The notes beneath the pieces are model-generated. The model ran no database searches. It was not told the origin of the DNA and worked only from the letters and a program-made list of their open reading frames with translations. From NCBI GenBank assembly GCA_963703855.1, contig CAVPFW010000021.1:62001-126000 (forward strand): 64,000 nucleotides of DNA, read 5' to 3'. The position numbers were made by a program, and so were the translations under genes. Every line of letters starts with the position of its first letter. The stretch's first letter is position 1. Source of the stretch: AP-15 sp963703855. GTDB lineage: Bacteria > Pseudomonadota > Alphaproteobacteria > ATCC43930 > CGMCC-115725. This document shows, one piece after another, positions 24,592 through 34,061 of this stretch.

Positions 24592-26973
24592 TTGAGACGC
24601 TGCGCGCTCCCGCGGACCAAGCCGCGCGGCCCGGTAAGGGTTCCCGGGCTGCGGTGGGCCAGGGGATGGGCCGTCGCGGCGCTGCTGTGCCCGCACCTCG
24701 CCTTGGCGCAGGCCGCCGCCCCGGCAGGCCCGTCGACGGCGACAGTTCTTCCGACGGTGGAGGTGGTCGGTGCCACGCCGCTGCTCGGATCGGGGGTCGA
24801 CCGCGCCAAGGTGCCGGCCGAGACGCAGGTGCTGACCGGTCAGGACATCGCCCGCGACGGCAATGCCGACGCGCTGCGGGCGTTGAACGAGACGGTTCCC
24901 GGCGTCACCCTCGACGCCGCCGCGGGCAATCCGTTTCAGCCGAGCCTGTTCTATCACGGCTTTCAGGCTTCGCCGCTGCAAGGCAACCCGCAAGGGCTCG
25001 CGGTCTATCTGAACGGCGCGCGCTTCAACCAGGCGTTTGGCGATACGGTCAATTGGGACCTCGTCCCGGATCTCGCCATCGATCGCATGAGCCTCGTCGG
25101 CTCGAACCCGGTCTTCGGGCTAAACGCGCTCGGCGGGGCGCTGTCGGTGCAGATGAAGAACGGGTTCACCTATCACGGCGCCGAGGTCGACCTGCTCGGC
25201 GGCTCGTTTGCAAGGTATCAGGGGGAACTGCAATACGGCATCGAGAGCGGCAATGTCGCCGCCTATGCCGCGGCCAGCGGATTGCACGAGGGCGGCTGGC
25301 GGGATCTGCAATCCTCCGACCTCGAGAATTTCTATGGCGATATCGGCTGGCGCGGCGCACGCGGCGAGGTCCATGTCAATGTCACCGCCGCCGACACCCG
25401 GCTCAACGGCCCGGGGACGGCGCCGGTCCAGCTGCTGGCGGTCGATCCCGCGGCCCAGTTCACCGCGCCCAACCTGATCACCAACAACTATACGCTTGTC
25501 AACTTGTCGGCCACCTACGATATTTCCGACAACACGTCGTTGCAGGGCAACCTCTACTACGATTACTTGCTGCAAAAGGTAGCGAATGGCAACGTTCCGA
25601 CTGTCATGCCGTGCGATAACGGGTCCGGTTTTTTGTGCGAGGCATCCGGCGTGGTGGCAACCGCTCGAAACGGCGGCCCGATCCCCGACTTTTTGCAGGG
25701 CGGCCCGTATTCGGATCTCGACCGGCAGTCGACGGACACCAACGGTTACGGTGCTTCCCTCCAGGCGACCAACCACCGGGATCTGCTCGGGCGCCCCAAT
25801 CAGCTGGTCGCGGGCCTCAGCTTCGACGGCGCGCAGACGCTTTTTGGGGCCAGCACCGAGATCGGCGGGCTGTCATTGGCCGATCGCGTTTTCGCCGGCC
25901 CCGGCATCACCATCGATCAGGCCGACGGGTCGATCGCGCCGGTGCGCGTCGGCATTGCCAACGCCTATTACGGTGCTTTTTTCACCGACACCTACGAACT
26001 CACGCCGCTGCTGTCGGCCAATATCGCAGGGCGCTTCAACTTCGCGCAGATCAACCTCGACGACAAGCTCGGCAGCAGGCTCGGCGGCGATCACACCTAC
26101 AGCCGGTTCAACCCTTCGGCCGGTCTGACCTACAAGCTCTTCCCTGAGCTGAACGCCTACGCCAGCTACGCCGAGGCGAACCGGGCGCCGACTCCGTCGG
26201 AGCTGAGTTGCGCCAACGCGGCGAGCCCATGCAGCCTGGCCAATTTCTTTGTTGGCGACCCGAACCTGCAACAGGTCGTATCGCACACGGTCGAGGCGGG
26301 GCTGCGCGGTCGATTTCATCCTTTCGGCGGGGCGACCTTGTCCTCGGACCTCGCGTTTTTTCATACCACGCTCAGCAACGACATCCTGTTCGTCAACAGC
26401 CCTATCCAGGGGCGGGCGTTTTTCCAGAATGTCGGCAGCACTCTGCGGCAAGGCGTCGACATCAATCTCTCGTTGAAGACCGATCGCCTGCTCGCCTGGG
26501 CGAGCTACTCCCATATCGACGCCGCATTTCAGACCGGCTTCAGCGAATTGAGCGAGAACAATCCGGGCGCCGATGCCAGCGGCAATATCCGAGTCCAGCC
26601 CGGCGACCGTCTGCCCGGCATCCCGGCCAATCTGTTCAAGCTGGGGATCGACTGCCGAGTGACCGACGGTTGGACGGTCGGCGCAACGGCGATCGCCGCT
26701 TCCGGTCAGTTCCTGTTCGGCGACGAAGCCAATCTGACGGCAAAGACGCCGCCTTATTTCGTGCTGAACCTGCACACGAGCTATCAGCTCACCAGCCGCT
26801 TGCAGGTATTCGGCCTGATCGAGAACGCCTTCAACGCGACATACTATACTTTCGGCACCTTCTCGCCGACATCCTCGGTGCCGATCGTCCAGGCGCCCGG
26901 CGCCGCCGACCCGCGCAGCTACAGCCCCGCCGCCCCGATCGCCGCCACAATCGGCATCCGCGCGACCTTCTGA
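24592..26973 (+). CDS. TonB-dependent outer-membrane receptor, candidate lanthanide(-chelate) receptor
   Basis: This 793-residue protein has a signal peptide (ALLCPHLALAQ) and a plug domain (about 55-180) with PTVEVVGATPLLG and NPVFGLNALGGALSVQMKNG. A long beta-barrel of aromatic-alternating strands follows, ending in IGIRATF with a terminal Phe. No ATG or GTG precedes the signal peptide in frame, so the start is probably the TTG at 24592. It is divergent from pqqA by 64 bases. LutH-type receptors take up lanthanides in methylotrophs and sit near xox/pqq genes, so this is a good candidate. Sequence alone cannot exclude an iron or other metal-chelate substrate. Confidence 0.82.
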   Translation: MRRCALPRTKPRGPVRVPGLRWARGWAVAALLCPHLALAQAAAPAGPSTATVLPTVEVVGATPLLGSGVDRAKVPAETQVLTGQDIARDGNADALRALNETVPGVTLDAAAGNPFQPSLFYHGFQASPLQGNPQGLAVYLNGARFNQAFGDTVNWDLVPDLAIDRMSLVGSNPVFGLNALGGALSVQMKNGFTYHGAEVDLLGGSFARYQGELQYGIESGNVAAYAAASGLHEGGWRDLQSSDLENFYGDIGWRGARGEVHVNVTAADTRLNGPGTAPVQLLAVDPAAQFTAPNLITNNYTLVNLSATYDISDNTSLQGNLYYDYLLQKVANGNVPTVMPCDNGSGFLCEASGVVATARNGGPIPDFLQGGPYSDLDRQSTDTNGYGASLQATNHRDLLGRPNQLVAGLSFDGAQTLFGASTEIGGLSLADRVFAGPGITIDQADGSIAPVRVGIANAYYGAFFTDTYELTPLLSANIAGRFNFAQINLDDKLGSRLGGDHTYSRFNPSAGLTYKLFPELNAYASYAEANRAPTPSELSCANAASPCSLANFFVGDPNLQQVVSHTVEAGLRGRFHPFGGATLSSDLAFFHTTLSNDILFVNSPIQGRAFFQNVGSTLRQGVDINLSLKTDRLLAWASYSHIDAAFQTGFSELSENNPGADASGNIRVQPGDRLPGIPANLFKLGIDCRVTDGWTVGATAIAASGQFLFGDEANLTAKTPPYFVLNLHTSYQLTSRLQVFGLIENAFNATYYTFGTFSPTSSVPIVQAPGAADPRSYSPAAPIAATIGIRATF

Positions 26974-27004
26974 CCGGGATCCGCCCGATCGAGCTCCGCC
27001 GAGG

Positions 27005-28165
27005 CTATCCGGCTGCGCGTGACGGGGCGTGGGCGAAGGCCTCGGCCATCGCCGTGAACGCCGGTTTGGGGCGAAGGGCGGCGTCGAACGGCAATGGCCG
27101 GGAAGGCAACCCGTCCGCGCGCCATTTCACCTCGTTGGTCTCGCGGCGCACGATCCAGCTATGCCGGTCCGACAAGCCCCAGGTCACGACCATCTTGACC
27201 GCCGGCTCGTCGAGCGCCGCATCGAGAAACCGCCGATAGGCGTCGGCGACCAGCTGGTCGCGGAGAGCGGTGTCGGCGGGCGCATGCTCGTCGGTGACAT
27301 CGAGCTCGGTGATCTGGATGCTGAGGCCGAGCCCGGCGATGTCGGCCAGAAACCGCCGCAGCCGCGCCGGCGAAAACGGCGGCCCGCCGACCGCGCTCAG
27401 ATGCGCCTGGATGCCGACGGCGTCGACCGGCGTGCCGGCCCGCCGCATCCGCTGCAGCAGATCGAGCAGCGCCGTGCGGCGAGCTTCGTGGTCGGGCGTG
27501 TCGAGCTCGACATCGTATTCGTTGACGACCAGCCGGGCCGTGGGATCGGCTTCATGCGCGGTGCGGTAGGCGAGGTCGAGATATTCGGGCCCGAGCGCCT
27601 CGAGAAACACGGCTTTGCGCAACCCGTCCGACCGCCCGTCCTTCGGCTCGATCGGCTCGTTGACCACGTCCCAGCTATGGACGATGCCGCGATAGCGTCC
27701 GGCGAGCGTGCCGATGTGATCGACGACCGCGCGCCGCTGCGCATCCTTGCCCGGCAAGGCGAAGAACCAATGCGGCGTGCGGTAATACCACAACAGATTG
27801 TGCCCGCGCAGCGCGAGCCCGCCCGCGACGGCGAACCCGGCGACCGTGTCGGCAGGGCCGTAGTCGTCCCGACCGGGGGCGCCGCGGTTCATGTCCTGCC
27901 ATTTCATATCGTTCTCGGGCACGACCAGACCGGCCTGCCGCAGCACCAGATCGACAAAGGCGGGGTCATGGGTGATCTGCGCGGCTGAGATCGTGGTCCC
28001 GTAAAGGAGCCCCTTTGCCGCCGCGAGGCGGCGCAGCGCCGCGGTCTCGGCCGCGAGCGCGGACGACCCGAGCGCGGCGGCGACGCCGAATCCGAGCACT
28101 GCCGCGCCGCCCGCCAGAACCTGGCGCCGCCGCGCGCCGCGCGCGCGAAGCTCCTGGGCGGTCAT
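27005..28165 (-). CDS. Glycoside hydrolase family 10 (endo-1,4-beta-xylanase-like), Tat-exported
   Basis: This 386-residue protein starts at the ATG at 28163-28165. It has a twin-arginine-like signal (ARRRQVLAGGAAVLGFG) and a GH10 barrel. The acid/base is Glu170 in WDVVNEP and the nucleophile is Glu287 in ITELDV. GHNLLWYYRTPHW and VVPENDMKW are the family's subsite segments. It lies 31 bases after the convergent TonB receptor. GH10 enzymes cut xylan; in a methylotroph the target could be plant debris or its own glycan. Confidence 0.87.
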   Translation of the reverse strand: MTAQELRARGARRRQVLAGGAAVLGFGVAAALGSSALAAETAALRRLAAAKGLLYGTTISAAQITHDPAFVDLVLRQAGLVVPENDMKWQDMNRGAPGRDDYGPADTVAGFAVAGGLALRGHNLLWYYRTPHWFFALPGKDAQRRAVVDHIGTLAGRYRGIVHSWDVVNEPIEPKDGRSDGLRKAVFLEALGPEYLDLAYRTAHEADPTARLVVNEYDVELDTPDHEARRTALLDLLQRMRRAGTPVDAVGIQAHLSAVGGPPFSPARLRRFLADIAGLGLSIQITELDVTDEHAPADTALRDQLVADAYRRFLDAALDEPAVKMVVTWGLSDRHSWIVRRETNEVKWRADGLPSRPLPFDAALRPKPAFTAMAEAFAHAPSRAAG

Positions 28166-28175
28166 GCCGTTCGGG

Positions 28176-29060
28176 TCACGGCGTCGGCCCTTTGCCGATC
28201 GGCTTGGCCGGCGGGACGGTGCCGCCGCCGAGCGCCAGATGCTCGAGATTGGCCCTTGCCGCCATGTCGGCCTGGCTGCCGGGGGCGAGACGGCCGACCT
28301 CTTCCCAGTCGCGGCCGGCGCCGGCGGCATCGCCCTCGAGGCGCCGGATATTGCCGCGCTCAAGCAATGCCGCCGGCGAATTCGGCGCACGCGTCAGCGC
28401 CCTGTCGATATCGGCGCGCGCCGGGTCGAGGCGGTCGAGCGCGCGATAGGCCGAAGCGCGGTAGACCAGCGCATCGACCCGGTTCGGATCGGAATTCAGG
28501 ACGCGGTCGAGGTCGGCGACCGCGCGGTCGAGATAGCCGGCGGAAGCAGCGGCCTCGGCCCGGTCGATCAGCAGGTCGGGATCGCCGGGCCGCAAGGATA
28601 CGGCGTTGCCGGCCGCAGCGTAGGCCTGGATCGGGTCGCCGGCCAGCAGCCAGGCCTGTCCGGCCTGGTCGAGCACATCGGCGCGCAGCGTCGCCGGCGC
28701 TGCCGTCATCGCCTCGGCCAATGCCTGGAGGCGGGTCGCGCCCTCTCGGTACTTGCCGAGCGTGATCAGCGCGACCGCGGCGCAATGATCGGCCGGATGC
28801 GCCCCGCCCCGCTCGTGCCATGCCCGCGCCAAGCTCTGAGCCGTGCGGGGTTCCTGCCGGGCGAGCTTCAGGCAGCGCGCATAAGTCTCGGCATCGGCCT
28901 CGGCAGAGCGCGGCGCCGCGGCCCTTCCCTGCTGCGCAACCGGCCCGGCCGCATCCGCGGCCGCCGCCGCGCCGATGAAAAGCACGGCAGGAAACAAATA
29001 AAGAGCCCGGCCCCTCCGCACCCTGTGCCCGCCTCCCCGCGGCGTCTCCGCTGAGGGCAT
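28176..29060 (-). CDS. Exported TPR-repeat protein
   Basis: This 294-residue protein has a hydrophobic N-terminal segment (LYLFPAVLFIGAAAAADAAG) after a basic stretch, then TPR-like helix pairs from about 110 to 270. Repeat examples are AEAAASAGYLDRAVADLDRV and ARADIDRALTRAPNSPAAL. The ATG at 29058-29060 is used because the Arg-rich segment plus hydrophobic helix follow it. It is 10 bases upstream of the GH10 gene in the same direction and only 30 bases from the divergent MFS start. Probably a periplasmic scaffold; partners unknown. Confidence 0.72.
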   Translation of the reverse strand: MPSAETPRGGGHRVRRGRALYLFPAVLFIGAAAAADAAGPVAQQGRAAAPRSAEADAETYARCLKLARQEPRTAQSLARAWHERGGAHPADHCAAVALITLGKYREGATRLQALAEAMTAAPATLRADVLDQAGQAWLLAGDPIQAYAAAGNAVSLRPGDPDLLIDRAEAAASAGYLDRAVADLDRVLNSDPNRVDALVYRASAYRALDRLDPARADIDRALTRAPNSPAALLERGNIRRLEGDAAGAGRDWEEVGRLAPGSQADMAARANLEHLALGGGTVPPAKPIGKGPTP

Positions 29061-29090
29061 CCATAGCACGGCGCGCGTTGGCGCCCAACC

Positions 29091-30449
29091 GTGCGAGGCG
29101 TTACGATCGGCCGCGTCATACCTGCTGTCCCGGTTGAGCATCGCTTGAGCTTCGATCGCAGTCGTCTGTTTCCGGGCGGGATCGGCAATGCCGGGCTCGC
29201 CTTTGCCCACCGCAACTACCGCGTCTATGCGAGCGGCAACGCGGTGTCCTTGGTCGGCATCTGGATGCAGCGGGTGTCGGTCGGCTGGCTCGCCTGGACC
29301 CTGACCCATTCCGGCACCTGGCTCGGTATCGTCTCGATGGCCGAATTCTTCCCGGTCGTTTTCCTGAGCCCGCTCGCCGGCACTCTCGCCGACCGCCGCG
29401 ACCGGGTCAGGATCATCCGGGTGACGCAGATCGCCGGCAGCGTCGAGGCGAGCCTGCTGGCGGTCCTGGTCTATACCGGTGCGATCTCGATCTGGCTGCT
29501 GTTCGCGCTGACCTTCCTGCTCGGCGTGTTCAATGCGATGGCGCAGCCGGCGCGGCTGGCGTTGATCCCGACCCTGGTCGACCGGCCGGCATTGGCCTCG
29601 GCCTTGGCGGTCAATGCGATCATCTTCAACGCCGCGCGCTTTATTGGGCCGGCGGTCGCCGGGATCGTGATCGCCAAGATCAGCGTCAGCGCCGCCTTTG
29701 CCGTCAACGCGGTGACCTATATCGTCTTTCTGGTGGCGATGACCAATCTGCGGGGGCTCCCGCCGTTGCCGGTCGCGGCGATTCAGAGCGTGCTGCGGGC
29801 TTCGGCCGAAGCCTTTACCTATGCCAGCCGGCATCCCGGCATCGCGCCGATGCTGCTGCTGTTCACGGTGACGACGATCGGCACGCGCGGCTTTGTCGAG
29901 CTCTTCCCCGGGTTTGCCGACCGCGTCTTCGGGCGCGGGCCGGAAGGCTTGTCGATGCTGACCTCGACGGTCGGGCTCGGCGCCATCTGCGGCGGCGCCT
30001 GGCTCCTGGTGCGCCCCGGAATCGCCGGGCTGACCGGGGTCGTCCTCGGCAACACCTTGATGATCTCGCTGGCGATCCTCGCCTTCACCGCGACCGACCG
30101 GTTCTATGTGGCGTTGCCCTGCGTATTTATCGCCGGCGCGGCGATGACGATCACCGGGATCGGCGCGCAGACCCTGATCCAGGCCGCGGTCGAAATCGGC
30201 ATGCGCGGCCGCATCATGGCGCTCTACGGCATGATCTTTCGCGCCGGCCCGGCATTGGGCGCGGTGCTGATGGGCTCCTTGAGCGAGCGTTTCGGGCTGC
30301 GCCTGCCGCTCGCCGTCGGCGCCATTATCTCCTGTGGCTTCTGGGCGCTGACCTGGCTCAAGCAGAAGCGCATCGCCGCGACCCTCGAATGCGATCCGGC
30401 GGTTGCGCCGGCCGACGGCACGTCGGCGCCGGCTCGGCGCACGTCATGA
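29091..30449 (+). CDS. MFS transporter of the EntS/DUF894 type
   Basis: This 452-residue protein has about twelve hydrophobic segments and the MFS loop signature LAGTLADRRDRVRI after helix 2. NAMAQPARLALIPTLV and NAARFIGPAVAGIVI are typical of the enterobactin-exporter-like (DUF894) branch. The start is GTG at 29091. Its stop overlaps the ATG of the next gene (ATGA). Members of this branch export siderophores or drugs; export of a metal-chelator is conceivable given the neighbouring module but unproven. Confidence 0.83.
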   Translation: MRGVTIGRVIPAVPVEHRLSFDRSRLFPGGIGNAGLAFAHRNYRVYASGNAVSLVGIWMQRVSVGWLAWTLTHSGTWLGIVSMAEFFPVVFLSPLAGTLADRRDRVRIIRVTQIAGSVEASLLAVLVYTGAISIWLLFALTFLLGVFNAMAQPARLALIPTLVDRPALASALAVNAIIFNAARFIGPAVAGIVIAKISVSAAFAVNAVTYIVFLVAMTNLRGLPPLPVAAIQSVLRASAEAFTYASRHPGIAPMLLLFTVTTIGTRGFVELFPGFADRVFGRGPEGLSMLTSTVGLGAICGGAWLLVRPGIAGLTGVVLGNTLMISLAILAFTATDRFYVALPCVFIAGAAMTITGIGAQTLIQAAVEIGMRGRIMALYGMIFRAGPALGAVLMGSLSERFGLRLPLAVGAIISCGFWALTWLKQKRIAATLECDPAVAPADGTSAPARRTS

Positions 30450-31474
30450 ACAGGATAACGCCCCCTGTGGCCGGACCTGATCCGGCCATCCATATACCCG
30501 ACACCGCCTCGATCGGGGCAGATAAAGGCGTGGATGACCGGGACAAGCCCGGTCACGGGGAGCTTGGCGACGCAATCGGCCGCGCGCCGCGGTCAACCTC
30601 GCATCTTTTCTGCTTTGGCTTCGGCTACAGCGCGCTGGTGCTGGCGCGACTTCTCGCCGCCAAGGGGTGGCGGGTGAGCGGCACCTGCCGCAGCGCGGAA
30701 CGGGTGGTGGCGCTGGATGCGCTCGGGTTCGACGCGTTTCTCTTCGACCGCGGCCGGCCGCTCCCGGCGGCGGCGATCAGCGGGACTACGCATGTGCTGG
30801 TCTCGGTTCCGCCCGATGCGGCGGGCGACCCGGTGCTCGACCGCCACGGCGAGGACATCGCGGCGCTGCCCGGCCTCGGTTGGCTCGGCTATCTGTCGAC
30901 GACCGGGGTTTACGGCGACCACGGCGGCGGCTGGGTCGACGAGACCTCGGCTTTGCTGCCGAGCGGCGGGCGCGGCCGGCGCCGGCTCGCGGCCGAGGCG
31001 GGCTGGCTCGATCTGGGGCGCCGCCGCGGCGTGCCGGTCCACATCTTCCGGCTCGCCGCCATCTATGGCCCGGGCCGCAGCCCGTTCGACGCATTGCGCG
31101 CCGGCACCGCCCGGCGGGTCGACAAGCCGGGTCAGGTGTTCTCGCGCATTCATGTCGAGGATCTGGCGCGGGTGCTGTGCGCCTCGATGTCGCAGCCGCG
31201 GCCGGGCGCGGTCTACAATGTGTGCGACGATGACCCCGCCTCGCCCGAGGCCGTCGTGGCCCACGCCGCGGCCCTGCTCGGCGTGCCGGCACCGCCGCTG
31301 ACGCCGCTCGCCGAAGCCGGACTGTCGCCGATGGCGCGGAGCTTCTACGACGACAACAAGCGGGTCCGAAACGCGTTGGTAAAACGAGAGCTCGGGGTGG
31401 CGTTGCGCTACCCCGACTATCGCTTCGGGCTCGCTGCGATCCTCGCCGCTGAGGCTTCGGACTTGCCTAGATAG
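30446..31474 (+). CDS. SDR-family NAD(P)-binding protein (YeeZ-like) with a repeat in its 5' end
   Basis: The conserved protein starts at HLFCFGFGYSALVLARLLAAKGW, a Rossmann dinucleotide-binding motif, and continues as an extended SDR (STTGVYGDHGGGWVDE, FRLAAIYGPGRSPFD, NVCDDDPASPEAVV). The best start by context is the ATG at 30446, coupled to the MFS stop. Reading from there passes through the palindromic repeat at 30466-30558 in frame, adding about 50 unusual residues. No start codon lies between the repeat and the Rossmann motif; a GTG at 30530 is inside the repeat. Relatives are annotated as epimerases or sugar-nucleotide-type SDRs; substrate unknown. Confidence 0.72.
   Translation: MNRITPPVAGPDPAIHIPDTASIGADKGVDDRDKPGHGELGDAIGRAPRSTSHLFCFGFGYSALVLARLLAAKGWRVSGTCRSAERVVALDALGFDAFLFDRGRPLPAAAISGTTHVLVSVPPDAAGDPVLDRHGEDIAALPGLGWLGYLSTTGVYGDHGGGWVDETSALLPSGGRGRRRLAAEAGWLDLGRRRGVPVHIFRLAAIYGPGRSPFDALRAGTARRVDKPGQVFSRIHVEDLARVLCASMSQPRPGAVYNVCDDDPASPEAVVAHAAALLGVPAPPLTPLAEAGLSPMARSFYDDNKRVRNALVKRELGVALRYPDYRFGLAAILAAEASDLPR
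30466..30558. repeat. Dispersed palindromic repeat, copy 2, within an ORF
   Basis: The left arm GGCCGGACCTGATCCGGCC(ATCCAT) and the right arm GTGGATGACCGGGACAAG(CCCGG) have the same building blocks as the element at 13491-13583, in exchanged order. Here the repeat keeps the reading frame open and appears to be translated as the N-terminal part of the SDR gene. Confidence 0.68.
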
Positions 31475-31545
31475 TCGCCATCCGGCAAGGTCGCGCCCAA
31501 TTCGATAAGCCGCCGGCGATCGCGCCCGGTTTGGGAGGGAAGGTC

Positions 31546-32616
31546 ATGACGACGTACAACGTGCTGATTTTCAGGAGCCTCCTATGGCTCGCTTCTGGCA
31601 ACTAAGCTGCTGTTCGGCGGCCACAAGATAACGATGGTGTGCCTGCCTGCCGAGGTCGAGGCGTTCAACACCGACGGCGCCCGGGTGCGCCTGCCGATCA
31701 GGGGCAGGAAGGACCCGATCGAGCTCGATTTCGCGCAAGCTGCCGGGCAGCCTGTCCGCGGCGGGCACCAAAGACGTCAACCCTACCGACTTCGACCTCG
31801 TGGCCCTGGCGATGCAGGAGCCGCAGTACCGCTCGCCCGGCGTTCGCGAATTGCTGGACGCGGTGGCGCGGGCCAAGCTGCCCTGCATGTCGATCATGAA
31901 CATGCCGCCGCTGCCTTACCTGAAGCGCATCCGCGGACTGGCGACCGACGGGTTGAAGGCTGCCTACACGGATGCGAGCGTGTGGGACCATTTCGAGCCA
32001 GGGCTGGTGACCTTGTGCAGTCCGGACCCGCAGGCCATCCGTCCTCCCGGCGAAAAAATCAACGTGCTGCAGGTCACCTTGCCGACCAACTTCAAGGTCG
32101 CCCGCTTCGACTCCGACGGGTACACCGCCGTGCTGCGGCAGATGCAGGCCGACATCGAAGCCGTCCGCTGGGACCCCGGCGACGGCGCGATCGAGCTGCC
32201 GGTCAAGCTCAAGGTGCACGATTTCGATCTTCGTCCCGCTGGCCAAGTGGGCCATGCTGCTGACCGGCAACTACCGCTGCGTCCAGAAAGACCGCGCCAT
32301 CGACATCAAGGACGCGGTGCATGCCGACCTCGCCGCGTCGCGTTCGGTCTACGACTGGGTGTGCGGGGTGTGCGAGAAGCTGGGGGCATCACCCGACGAT
32401 CTGGTGCCGTTCGAGAAATACGCCGCCGCGGCACGCGACCTGGTGCGGCCGTCCTCGGCCGCGCGCGCGCTGTTCAATGGCGCGCCCAATATCGAACGGA
32501 CCGATCGGCTGGTGCAGGCGATTGCGGCGCAGCACGGCTTGCGCAACGCCATCGTCGATCAGACGGTCGCTACGGTCGATGCCCGCCTGATGGCCAATCG
32601 CAAGGCGGCGGCCTGA
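31546..32616 (+). pseudogene. Ketopantoate-reductase-like Rossmann protein broken by three +1 frameshifts
   Basis: The ATG at 31546 follows the ribosome site GGGAGGGAAGG. Reading MTTYNVLIF, one extra base at 31573 moves the frame to GASYGSLLATKLLFGGHKI. A second extra base in GATTTCG (31727-31733) leads to SRKLPGSLSAAGTKDVNP. A third in GATTTCG (32220-32226) leads to SIFVPLAKWAMLLTGNY and on to the stop at 32616. Repaired, it is about 355 residues with an N-terminal ApbA-like dinucleotide fold and a C-terminal helical domain. Protein-level conservation across all four pieces is intact, so sequence error is as likely as decay. Confidence 0.75.
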
Positions 32617-32657
32617 TTTCGCGGCGCTGATCGCCGTCGCCCTCGGGCGCGGCGGCC

Positions 32658-34052
32658 TCAGCCGCCGGCACCGTCGAAAAACCCGTGGAAGAGCTGGTCG
32701 GGATCGTGCTTTGCCCGCAGTTCCTGCAGGCGGCGCCAATGGCTCGAGGCGAAGCAGGCGGGGGCGCGGGACGGCGCCTCTGCGATGTCGGTCTCCCCGA
32801 TATAGTGGCCCTGGGTGAACGGCTGCAGCAATGCCACCGCCCGCTGATGCCAGGCGCGGTTAGCCTCGTCCTCGGCCTGATCCCGCCAGATCGTCCACGG
32901 GCCGCCGTAAGCGCGCGCAACCTTGGAGAAGGCCGCATCGAAACCGGGGTTGCCGTCGGCCCAGCCGGGATAGAGTGCGAACAGAACCACCGTCTTTGCC
33001 GATGGCGCCTGCGCGATATGTTCGCCTAGCGACGGCAAAATATCGCAAGGCCGAGACTGGGACCACAGCGCCTCGACCAGGTAGCGATGATCTTCCGGCC
33101 ACATTTGACCCGAAGTGTCGAACAATGTCTTGAACGGGGTCGCGACGGCGAGCGACTTGCTCAGACAGTCCCGCAGAGCGGGGCAGGTCTCGAGCGGCGC
33201 GAGGGCGGCGGCCGCCTGCGCTTCCGTGTCGCCGAAAGCGGTGGCCGACAGCATGCAGAGCTTGCCGCCGGAAGCAGCGCATTGGCGCGCGAGCTCGCGC
33301 GGGGCGGATACCAGAAAGACGGATATTTCGACAAACCGCGCCAATCGCGGCAACAGCTCGGTCAACTCCTCCATCGCCTCCCGCAGCCGGGCGAGAGCGC
33401 AATAATAGGTGCTGGTCAGGATTCCTCGCGGCAGATCGTACAACTGGAGATGGTAACGTACCGCGACTGCGGCGGCGCCCGGTCCGCCGCCGCGTGCCGC
33501 CCAGAACAAATCCTGGTTTTCGGTTGCGCTGGCGCGAATCAGCTGCCCGCCTGCCGTCACCGTGTCGATCGCGGTGATGCTCTTGCAGGCAGGTCCCCAA
33601 TATCCGGAATTCCAGCCGATCCCGCCGCTCAACAGAAAGCCGCTGGCCTTTACGTCGGGACAGTGCCCGACCGGAAAGGCCAAGCCGTGCGGCTCCAGCT
33701 GCTTGATCAGGGCGCGGTTGCTGATGCACGGCTCGATCGCAGCGGTGCGCGACGCGGGGTCGACTGCGGCCGCATCGAGTTGCGAGAGATCGATCAGCAT
33801 CCCGCCATCCCGCAGCGGCAGGCCACACCAACTGTGGCCGCCGCCGCGGATCGACACCTTCAATCGCCGTGATCGGGCGAAGTCGATCGCCTTTACCACA
33901 TCGTTCTGGCTCCCGACCCGGACGATCAGGTCCGGACGGCGATCCGGCTTCAGGGCATTCCACACCATCGCGCCCCGCACCCGCTCGTAATCGGGGTCGC
34001 CCCGCCGAATGATCTCGCCGTCGAGCGCGGGAGTGATCGAGATGCCGGACAA
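32658..34052 (-). CDS. FAD-linked oxidase of the berberine-bridge/BBE type
   Basis: This 464-residue protein has a PCMH-type FAD domain. RGGGHSWCG carries the His (His73) that is usually bonded to FAD, and Cys131 in VGHCPDV is at the place of the second covalent link seen in bicovalent BBE-like oxidases. The C-terminal BBE motif is KHDPDQLFHGFF. The start is TTG at 34050-34052, following TAGGGCGA; no better in-frame start is seen. Such enzymes oxidise sugars, alcohols or alkaloids with oxygen. The deaminase gene ends 9 bases before it, so they are probably co-transcribed. Confidence 0.85.
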   Translation of the reverse strand: MSGISITPALDGEIIRRGDPDYERVRGAMVWNALKPDRRPDLIVRVGSQNDVVKAIDFARSRRLKVSIRGGGHSWCGLPLRDGGMLIDLSQLDAAAVDPASRTAAIEPCISNRALIKQLEPHGLAFPVGHCPDVKASGFLLSGGIGWNSGYWGPACKSITAIDTVTAGGQLIRASATENQDLFWAARGGGPGAAAVAVRYHLQLYDLPRGILTSTYYCALARLREAMEELTELLPRLARFVEISVFLVSAPRELARQCAASGGKLCMLSATAFGDTEAQAAAALAPLETCPALRDCLSKSLAVATPFKTLFDTSGQMWPEDHRYLVEALWSQSRPCDILPSLGEHIAQAPSAKTVVLFALYPGWADGNPGFDAAFSKVARAYGGPWTIWRDQAEDEANRAWHQRAVALLQPFTQGHYIGETDIAEAPSRAPACFASSHWRRLQELRAKHDPDQLFHGFFDGAGG

Positions 34053-34061
34053 GGCGTCGCC

